6,167 nt of DNA, from positions 1-6,167 of the forward strand of contig JBDTYT010000087.1 in the NCBI GenBank assembly GCA_040005555.1. The letters are read 5' to 3'. Shown in pieces: positions 1 to 5,320 of this stretch; positions within the stretch are counted from its first letter, which is position 1; each line of letters starts with the position of its first letter. A model generated the notes under the pieces. It saw only the letters and a program-made list of their open reading frames with translations, searched no databases and was not told the DNA's origin. This stretch comes from JBDTYT01 sp040005555. GTDB taxonomy: Bacteria; Actinomycetota; UBA4738; HRBIN12. Both the position numbers and the translations under genes were made by a program.

Positions 1-1401
1 GGCGTGATGCTCGCCACCGTGAAGGACGGGATCTGGACCCGGGGCGCCATCGCCATCGCGGCATCGATCCCCAACGTGTCGGTCGCGTTCGGACCGGCGA
101 CCGATGCGTCCGTCGGCAAGCTCACCCACCAGAACGTGACCGGTCTCCAGCTCGTCGCCGATGCCCAGGGAGGGCTCCACGCGGCCTGGGGATCCTCCGG
201 CGGTTTGTACTACGCGTCCGGCACCGGGGATCCCTCCGGGACCCCGTGGACGATGGAGCGGGTGACCGCGGCCTCGACGCTTGGGCTCTCGCTCGCCGTC
301 GACGATAGTGGTGCCCCGTGGATCGCGTACTACGGTTCCGGAGCGAACGGTCCCTCGGTCGAGGTCGCCCACCTCGACGGTTCGAACTGGGTGACCGAGG
401 GTGTGGCACCGGCGTCATCGTGTGCGGGATGCAGCACCGCGATCGGCGTGACACGCGGCGCTCCCGTGGTCGCCTTCTCCGACGGTGGCTCCGGCGTCTC
501 GGTCGCCACCCCCTCGTCGAGCACCAGCAGAGGCGCCACCGCGCCGAGCTGGTCGACCACGTCCGTCGATACGGCCGGCGGCCAGGGGCTCGCGATGGCG
601 GTCGACGGCTCGGGCGCGGTGTGGCTCTCGTACTACGCGTCGAGCGAGGTCAAGGTCGCGACGGGCAGCCCCGGATCCTTGCGGGGAACCTCGGCGGTCA
701 CGGTCGGAGCGGACGCCGCAGCCGCCGCCGGAGCGCGGACCTCGATCGACGTCGACGACCGCGGGACGTACGCCCTCGGCTGGACCGACGCGACGGGCGA
801 TACCACGACGATCGGGTTCGGCACCGGAACGGCGGGCAAGGCCGCCACCCCGATCGCGACCGGGGACACCACGGACGGTTCGTACCCGTCGGTCGCGGTG
901 ACACCCGACGGCGCGACGTCCTTCCTGAGCTGGTACCTGAGCGCCACGGGGGCGGAGGCCGGCGGGATCGTTCCTGGCGAGGATCTTCTCCTCGGCACGT
1001 ACGGCGACGTACAGGGGCTGGCCCTCGCCGTGCAGAGCCCGACGCCGACCGGGGGCGCTCCGAGCGCATCTCCCACCCCCTCGAGCACGTGTGAGCAAGC
1101 GGACAAGAGCGACACGGTCCAGGTCGTCGCCCAGGGGATCTCGTTCACGCCCGACACGTCGTGCATCGAGGTGCCGGCGGGTACCCCGTTCACGATCCAT
1201 TTCGACAACAAGGACGCTGCGACGCAACACGACATCGCGATCTTCCCGAGCGCGAACGACCTGACGACGGTCCTGTTCCGGGGCGACCTGGTCACCGGTC
1301 CCGATCAGGCCGACTACTCGGTCGACGCCCTGGACACGGGCGACTACTTCTTCCACTGCGACGTCCACCCGACGATGACCGGGCAGGTGGTCGTCAAGTA
1401 G
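1..1401 (+). CDS. Probable exported beta-propeller-like protein with C-terminal cupredoxin (type-1 copper) domain, 5'-partial
   Basis: The frame is open from the first base, so the true start and any signal peptide lie upstream; GTG at 4 is probably an internal Val. Numbering codon 4-6 as residue 1, residues ~48-320 hold about six degenerate repeats of ~50 residues. Their core is hydrophobic-x-V-A-V-D-x-x-G-x-x-W-x-x-Y-Y (for example SLAVDDSGAPWIAYY at 96-110 and AMAVDGSGAVWLSYY at 197-211). This resembles propeller blades with Asp-box-like turns. Residues ~344-362 form a Pro/Ser/Thr linker (PTPTGG, SPTPSS). Residues ~371-465 look like a cupredoxin: His409 in QHDIAIF, then Cys452-x-x-His455-x-x-Met458 in FFHCDVHPTMTG, a full His-Cys-His-Met set. 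Cys363 and Cys387 flank the start of this domain and could form a disulfide, as could C140-A-G-C143. Extracytoplasmic location is inferred from the linker and domain type. An electron-transfer or copper-binding role is plausible, but the substrate or partner is unknown. It probably forms a transcription unit separate from uvrC. Confidence 0.75.
   Translation, partial: GVMLATVKDGIWTRGAIAIAASIPNVSVAFGPATDASVGKLTHQNVTGLQLVADAQGGLHAAWGSSGGLYYASGTGDPSGTPWTMERVTAASTLGLSLAVDDSGAPWIAYYGSGANGPSVEVAHLDGSNWVTEGVAPASSCAGCSTAIGVTRGAPVVAFSDGGSGVSVATPSSSTSRGATAPSWSTTSVDTAGGQGLAMAVDGSGAVWLSYYASSEVKVATGSPGSLRGTSAVTVGADAAAAAGARTSIDVDDRGTYALGWTDATGDTTTIGFGTGTAGKAATPIATGDTTDGSYPSVAVTPDGATSFLSWYLSATGAEAGGIVPGEDLLLGTYGDVQGLALAVQSPTPTGGAPSASPTPSSTCEQADKSDTVQVVAQGISFTPDTSCIEVPAGTPFTIHFDNKDAATQHDIAIFPSANDLTTVLFRGDLVTGPDQADYSVDALDTGDYFFHCDVHPTMTGQVVVK
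145..963 (+). repeat. Six degenerate ~150-bp protein-level repeats (propeller blades)
   Basis: The repeat cores begin near residues 48, 95, 146, 196, 246 and 295 of the partial protein, at intervals of 47-51 residues. Each has a beta-strand of the LxLAVD type, a Gly turn, an aromatic strand (AAW, WIAYY, VVAF, WLSYY, ALGW, LSWY) and then a strand such as VEVA, VSVAT, VKVAT or TIGFG. A final GLALAV at 339-343 resembles the first strand of a seventh unit and runs straight into the linker, as a closing strand might. The repeats are divergent at the DNA level, so they are old duplications rather than recent tandem copies. The propeller fold is inferred from periodicity and strand pattern. Confidence 0.6.
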
Positions 1402-1449
1402 CTCGCGTCCGGCCGTCGCACGTTCCCCGGCCGCATCGGACCCCGGCGC

Positions 1450-1455
1450 TAGGAT
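1450..1455 (+). promoter_or_regulatory. Possible -10 box (TAGGAT) for uvrC, compatible with a leaderless mRNA
   Basis: TAGGAT fits the TANNNT -10 pattern common in actinobacteria and ends 7 bases before the uvrC GTG, so transcription could begin at or next to the start codon. No convincing -35 element is visible at the usual distance. The same bases include AGGA (1451-1454), 8 bases before GTG, which could instead be a weak ribosome binding site. The two readings cannot be separated by eye. Confidence 0.4.
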
Positions 1456-1462
1456 TGGGTGC

Positions 1463-3346
1463 GTGAGCGCCCTCCGCCCCGAGCCATCCCAGATCCCCGA
1501 CCTGCCCGGTGCCTACCTGTTCCGGGACGCAGACGGCAGGGTGATCTACGTCGGCAAGGCGCGCTCGCTCCGCAAGCGCTTGGCGAACTACTGGGGCAAA
1601 CCCCTGCACCCGCGCACCGAAGCGATGATGGCCGCCGCCGCCTCCGTCGAGTGGATCGTCGCCTCCACCGAGGTCGACGCGTTGATGCTCGAGTACAACC
1701 TGATCCAGGAGCATCGGCCGAGGTTCAACATCCGGTACCGAGACGACAAGTCCTACCCGTACCTTGCCCTCACGGTGGGGGAGCGCTGGCCGCGCGCCCA
1801 GGTCTTGCGGGGCGCGAAGCGGAAGAATGTCCGCTACTTCGGTCCGTACGGTCACGCGTACGCGATCCGCGAGACGCTCGACGCGCTCACCCGGGTGTTC
1901 CCGGTCCGGACGTGTTCGAACGCGTTCTTCGATCAGCGGGCTCGAGCGAAACGGCCCTGCCTGTACTACGACATCGGCCGGTGCGCCGGCCCCTGCGTTC
2001 CCGAGCTCACCGGCTCGACCGAGGAGACGTACCGTGCCCACGTCGACGCCATGGCCGACTTCCTCGCCGGGAACGCGCGGCCGGTGCTCGTGCGACTCGA
2101 GCGCGAGATGCGAGCGGCGTCCGAGCGACAGGAGTACGAGCTCGCCGCGAAGCTCCGAGATCAGCTCGCCGCCGCTCGTCGTGCGATGGAGACGCAGGAG
2201 ATGGTCCTCACACAGCCGGAGGACCTCGACATCGTGGGCGTGGTCGAGGACGATCTCGAGGCGGCCTTCCAGGTGTTCTTCGTCCGGCGCGGCCGGGTGA
2301 TGGGACGCAAGGGTTGGGTCGTCGACCGGGTCGAGGAGCTGTCGCGGCCGCAGCTGGTGGCGCACTTCGTGCGAGACCTGTACATGGAGCGCGACGAGGT
2401 GCCGAACCGTGTCCTCGTCCCCCTCATCCCCGAGGACGCCGACGTCTTGTCCGAGTGGCTCTCGGCGCGCCGGGGGAGCCGGGTCGGCATCGGTGTGCCC
2501 GAGCGCGGTGCGAAGCGCAAGTTGATGGAAACGGTGACGCAGAACGCTCGCGAGCACTTCCAGCGACACAAGCTCCGGCGGGCATCGGACTTCGGGGCGC
2601 GCTCGCGCGCGCTCTCGGAGCTCGGGTCGGTGCTCGGGCTCGAGCAGCCACCGCTGCGGATCGAGTGCTACGACGTCTCCAACCTCGGTCCCACCGATCT
2701 GGTGGGCTCGATGGTGGTCTTCGAGGACGGGCTGCCCAAGCGTGCCGACTACCGGCGCTTCGAGATCAAGGGCGTTCCCGGTCAGGACGATTTCGCGAGC
2801 ATGGAGGAGATGCTCCGTCGTCGGTTCGCCCGACTCACCGCGGAGGCGACGGAGGACGGGCCGGCGAAGCGCCGCAGGTTCGCCTATCCGCCCGCGCTCA
2901 TCGTGGTCGACGGCGGCCGAGGGCAGCTTTCGGTCGCGACGAAGGTGCTCGCCGACGCCGACCTGCACATCCCGGCGATCGGCCTCGCGAAGCGGCTCGA
3001 GGAGGTCTACTTCCCGGACCGGCCCGACCCGCTCGTGATCCCGCGGGGGTCGGAGGCGCTCTTCGTCCTGCAGCACATCCGCGACGAAGCGCACCGGTTC
3101 GCCGTGACATATCACCGTCAGAAGCGGGCGAAACGGCAGCTGGCGTCCCCCTTGGACGAGATCCCGGGCGTCGGTCCGGCCCGCAAACGGTCCATGTTGA
3201 AGCGTTTCGGATCACTGGCCAAACTCGCCAGGGCCGACGTGGACGAGATCGCCGCCACGCCGGGGGTGGGGGCGGAGCTGGCGAGGGCCGTCCACGACAC
3301 GCTCCACGGTCTGACGCCGGCCGGCGATCGGAGGGAGAGCGCCTGA
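1463..3346 (+). CDS. uvrC: UvrABC excinuclease subunit C
   Basis: UvrC is recruited by UvrB to damaged DNA and makes both nicks in nucleotide excision repair, in the cytoplasm. The 627-residue length is normal for the family. The N-terminal GIY-YIG nuclease (~12-95) shows GAYLF, VIYVGKARSLRKRL and the catalytic-Glu segment LMLEYNLIQEHRPRFN. Four Cys (151, 166, 174, 178) follow, with the spacing of the conserved cluster reported to bind [4Fe-4S] in UvrC. The UvrB-binding UVR motif lies at ~209-245 (EYELAAKLRDQL). The RNase H-like nuclease (~395-550) keeps Asp404 (ECYDVSN), Asp442/443 (GQDDFASM), Asp483 (VVDGGRGQL) and His544 (DEAHRFA). Tandem helix-hairpin-helix motifs occupy ~563-615 (IPGVGPARKR, TPGVGAELAR). 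The GTG start is chosen because IPDLPGAYLF then sits at the usual distance from the N-terminus. All catalytic residues appear intact. It lies 61 bp after the cupredoxin gene and is coupled to rapZ. Confidence 0.98.
   Translation: MSALRPEPSQIPDLPGAYLFRDADGRVIYVGKARSLRKRLANYWGKPLHPRTEAMMAAAASVEWIVASTEVDALMLEYNLIQEHRPRFNIRYRDDKSYPYLALTVGERWPRAQVLRGAKRKNVRYFGPYGHAYAIRETLDALTRVFPVRTCSNAFFDQRARAKRPCLYYDIGRCAGPCVPELTGSTEETYRAHVDAMADFLAGNARPVLVRLEREMRAASERQEYELAAKLRDQLAAARRAMETQEMVLTQPEDLDIVGVVEDDLEAAFQVFFVRRGRVMGRKGWVVDRVEELSRPQLVAHFVRDLYMERDEVPNRVLVPLIPEDADVLSEWLSARRGSRVGIGVPERGAKRKLMETVTQNAREHFQRHKLRRASDFGARSRALSELGSVLGLEQPPLRIECYDVSNLGPTDLVGSMVVFEDGLPKRADYRRFEIKGVPGQDDFASMEEMLRRRFARLTAEATEDGPAKRRRFAYPPALIVVDGGRGQLSVATKVLADADLHIPAIGLAKRLEEVYFPDRPDPLVIPRGSEALFVLQHIRDEAHRFAVTYHRQKRAKRQLASPLDEIPGVGPARKRSMLKRFGSLAKLARADVDEIAATPGVGAELARAVHDTLHGLTPAGDRRESA
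3330..3339 (+). promoter_or_regulatory. Ribosome binding site of rapZ inside the end of uvrC
   Basis: A purine-rich run (GGAGGGAGAG) within the last codons of uvrC includes GGAG at 3334-3337, 8 bases before the ATG at 3346. This supports the ATG start and, with the TGATG stop/start junction, translational coupling to uvrC. Confidence 0.7.
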
Positions 3347-4260
3347 TGGCGGAGGCGGCGAAGAAGGAGCCGAGCAAGGTGTCGCCGATCCGTCGGCGAC
3401 CCCAGGGTCCCGGGTTCACGATTATCACCGGCCTCTCCGGAGCCGGACGGTCCGAGGCCGCGAAGTGCCTCGAGGATCTCGGCTACTTCGTCGTGGACAA
3501 CCTGCCTCCCGCCCTGTTGCCGAAGATGGCGGAGCTCGCGTCCAAGCCCGGCGGCCCCGGGAGGGTCGCGATCGTCCTCGACGTGCGCGGAGGTGTGTTC
3601 TTCGGCGAGCTCTCGAAGGCGCTGGAGGAGCTCGATACCCTCAGCATCCCGTACCGGATCTTGTACCTGGAGGCGTCGGACGAGGACCTCGTGAACCGGT
3701 ACGCGGCCACCCGGCATCGCCATCCACTCGCGCCGGCCGATCGCGTGATCGAGGGCATCCGCAAGGAACGCCTGATGATGGAGAGCCTCCGCGGCGACGC
3801 CGACCTCATCGTCGACACCTCGGGCCTCAGCCCGCACGAGCTCCGCGACCGTCTGCGCGAGGCGTTCTCCGACGCGCCGCCGGAGCAGGGCCTGCAGGTG
3901 TCGCTCATCTCGTTCGGCTACAAGTACGGCTCGCCGCGGGACGCGGACCTGGTGCTCGACGTGCGCTTCCTGCCGAACCCGCACTGGATCGACGAGCTGC
4001 GACCGCTCCCGGGCACCGACGATCGGGTCCGTACGTACGTGAAGGGCCAGCAGACGTATCGCGAGTTCATGCGCCGCCTGCGCTCGCTGCTCGGCTTCAT
4101 GGTGCCGGGGTTCGTCGCCGAGGGGAAGTCGTACCTCACGATCGCGGTCGGGTGCACCGGCGGTCGGCACCGCTCGGTCGTGATCGTCGACGAGCTCGCG
4201 AACTTCTTCCGCGACAAAGGCATGCCCGCTACCGTCGACCACCGCGACCTCGACCGCTGA
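3346..4260 (+). CDS. rapZ: RapZ/YvcJ family nucleotide-binding protein (RNase adapter family)
   Basis: This 304-residue P-loop protein belongs to the family of E. coli RapZ, which guides RNase E to the GlmZ small RNA in control of amino-sugar synthesis, and B. subtilis YvcJ, a nucleotide hydrolase. The actinobacterial role is less clear and GlmZ is not expected here. The Walker A loop is GLSGAGRS (29-36), with Arg35 where many members have Lys; I recall this as usual in actinobacterial homologues. The signature CLEDLGYFVVDNLPP (41-55) follows, then a Walker B-like DLIVDTS (153-159). The C-terminal domain carries SFGYKYGSPRDADLVLDVRF (189-208), LPNPHW (209-214) and the conserved GCTGGRHRSV (269-278). 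About 20 basic, probably disordered residues precede the P-loop. The upstream reading frame stays open far into uvrC, but the ATG at 3346 has a ribosome binding site and matches family length. The A of its ATG is the last base of the uvrC stop. yvcK and whiA, the usual downstream partners, are not found after it. Confidence 0.95.
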   Translation: MAEAAKKEPSKVSPIRRRPQGPGFTIITGLSGAGRSEAAKCLEDLGYFVVDNLPPALLPKMAELASKPGGPGRVAIVLDVRGGVFFGELSKALEELDTLSIPYRILYLEASDEDLVNRYAATRHRHPLAPADRVIEGIRKERLMMESLRGDADLIVDTSGLSPHELRDRLREAFSDAPPEQGLQVSLISFGYKYGSPRDADLVLDVRFLPNPHWIDELRPLPGTDDRVRTYVKGQQTYREFMRRLRSLLGFMVPGFVAEGKSYLTIAVGCTGGRHRSVVIVDELANFFRDKGMPATVDHRDLDR

Positions 4261-4276
4261 GGGCGAGCGGTTCGGA

Positions 4277-4282
4277 TAGCAT
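4277..4282 (+). promoter_or_regulatory. Possible -10 box (TAGCAT) for gap
   Basis: TAGCAT matches TANNNT and lies in the only non-coding gap before the glycolytic genes. It would place a transcript start near 4289-4290, leaving a leader of about 20 bases that contains the Shine-Dalgarno sequence. No good -35 hexamer is seen at 16-18 bases upstream. It resembles the TAGGAT box before uvrC. The evidence is pattern only. Confidence 0.35.
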
Positions 4283-4311
4283 GGCCCTCCCCCTCCAAGG
4301 AGGCCGGCCAT
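4281..4311 (+). other. Inverted repeat enclosing the gap ribosome binding site and start
   Basis: ATGGCC (4281-4286) is complementary to GGCCAT (4306-4311), which contains the first two bases of the gap start codon. Inside it, CTCC (4287-4290) can pair with GGAG (4299-4302) of the Shine-Dalgarno sequence, leaving an 8-base loop and a 3-base bulge. In RNA this could hide both the ribosome binding site and the start in read-through transcripts from rapZ. A transcript begun from the TAGCAT box would lack the 5' arm. It is short and may be chance. Confidence 0.3.
4297..4303 (+). promoter_or_regulatory. Strong Shine-Dalgarno sequence of gap (AAGGAGG)
   Basis: AAGGAGG sits 6 bases before the ATG at 4310 and is nearly a perfect match to the anti-Shine-Dalgarno end of 16S rRNA. 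It is by far the strongest ribosome binding site in the window, as expected for a highly expressed glycolytic gene, and it fixes the start. Confidence 0.9.
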
Positions 4312-5320
4312 GGGCGTCAAGGTAGGTATCAACGGCTTCGGCAGGATCGGACGCAACTTCTTCCGAGCGGCCAAGCACCTCGGCAAGGACTGGGACTTCG
4401 TCGCGGTGAACGACATCACCGACTCCCGCACCCTCGCGCATCTCCTCACGTATGACTCCGTCCTCGGCCGGTTCGACGGTGAGGTCGGCGTCTCGCAGGA
4501 CGGCATCCTCGTGGACGGCGACGAGCTGCGGGTGATCGCGGAGCGCGATCCCGCGAAGCTCCCATGGAAGGAGCTCGGCGCCCAGGTCGTGATCGAGTCC
4601 ACCGGACTGTTCACCGATCGCGAGCAGGCCGACAAGCACATCGCGGCGGGCGCCGAGAAGGTGATCATCAGCGCACCGGCCAAGGGTGAGGACCTCACGG
4701 TCGTGCTCGGTGTGAACGACGACGCCTACGATCCGGCCGCGCACAACGTGATCTCGAACGCGTCGTGCACGACGAACTGCGTCGCCCCGATGGTCAAGGT
4801 CCTGGACGACGCGTTCGGCATCGAGCAGGGATTCATGACCACGATCCACGCGTACACGAACGACCAGGCGATCCTCGACATGCCTCACAAAGACCTCCGC
4901 CGCGCGCGTGCCGCCGCCGTGAACATCATCCCCACCTCGACCGGCGCGGCGAAGGCCGCGGGCCTTGTGCTTCCGCATCTCAAGGGGAAGCTCGACGGCC
5001 TCGCGATGCGCGTACCGGTTCCCGACGGCTCGGTCACGGATCTCGTGGCGACGCTGAAGCGGGTGGCGACGGTCGAGGAGATCAACGCCGCGTTCAAGGC
5101 AGCCTCGGAGAGCGGCTCGCTCGCCGGCGGACGACTGATCTACACCGAAGACCCGATCGTGTCCTCGGACATCGTCGGGTCCCCAGCGTCGTGCACGTTC
5201 GATGCGCTCTCCACGATGGCCATGGGCGACGTGGCGAAGATCGTGGGCTGGTACGACAACGAATGGGGGTACTCGAACCGGCTGGTTGACCTGGTCGACT
5301 TGGTCGCCCGCTCGCTGTGA
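4310..5320 (+). CDS. gap: Type I glyceraldehyde-3-phosphate dehydrogenase
   Basis: GAPDH oxidises glyceraldehyde 3-phosphate with NAD and phosphate to 1,3-bisphosphoglycerate in the cytoplasm. The 336 residues are the normal length. The Rossmann dinucleotide loop is INGFGRIGR (7-15). Asp35 in AVNDITD is the usual acidic residue binding the adenosine ribose, and with Pro192 in DMPHKDLRRAR it suggests NAD preference. The catalytic Cys153 is in SNASCTTNC and the activating His180 in TTIHAYTNDQ. Phosphate-binding and structural segments NIIPTSTGAAKA (205-216), LAMRVPVPDGSVTDL (231-245) and WYDNEWGYSNR (314-324) are intact. The start is set by a strong Shine-Dalgarno sequence 6 bases upstream. It begins 49 bp after rapZ, probably with its own promoter as well as possible read-through. 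Its stop overlaps the pgk start by 4 bp, so the next glycolytic step is made from the same mRNA. Confidence 0.98.
   Translation: MGVKVGINGFGRIGRNFFRAAKHLGKDWDFVAVNDITDSRTLAHLLTYDSVLGRFDGEVGVSQDGILVDGDELRVIAERDPAKLPWKELGAQVVIESTGLFTDREQADKHIAAGAEKVIISAPAKGEDLTVVLGVNDDAYDPAAHNVISNASCTTNCVAPMVKVLDDAFGIEQGFMTTIHAYTNDQAILDMPHKDLRRARAAAVNIIPTSTGAAKAAGLVLPHLKGKLDGLAMRVPVPDGSVTDLVATLKRVATVEEINAAFKAASESGSLAGGRLIYTEDPIVSSDIVGSPASCTFDALSTMAMGDVAKIVGWYDNEWGYSNRLVDLVDLVARSL

Noticed and set aside
318..1368. Overlapping open frames on both strands within the propeller-cupredoxin gene
   Set aside because: Their products are Arg-rich and featureless, while the sense frame shows regular repeats and copper-ligand motifs.
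1410..1433. CGGCCG...CGGCCG inverted repeat as a terminator after the cupredoxin gene
   Set aside because: The stem is only 6 bp with a 12-base loop, there is no following T-run, and such GC palindromes are frequent by chance in this sequence.
2594..2617. Alternating GC run (two GCGCGCTC units) as a Z-DNA or repeat element
   Set aside because: It encodes ordinary uvrC residues (GARSRALSEL) using the preferred GC-rich codons, so no separate element is needed.
1394..3115. Long antisense open frame (573 codons) opposite uvrC
   Set aside because: It mirrors a clearly real uvrC, its product is a low-complexity mix rich in Arg, Glu, Val and His with no recognisable domain, and such open frames are routine opposite high-GC genes.
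1459..3345. N-terminal extension of the rapZ frame giving a 933-residue protein
   Set aside because: The extension is the off-frame shadow of uvrC, rich in Arg, Gly and Ala. Family similarity begins only after the ATG at 3346, which has its own ribosome binding site.
3118..4698. Long antisense open frame (526 codons) opposite the end of uvrC, rapZ and the start of gap
   Set aside because: It spans three real sense genes and has no recognisable motif; it is explained by high GC at third codon positions.
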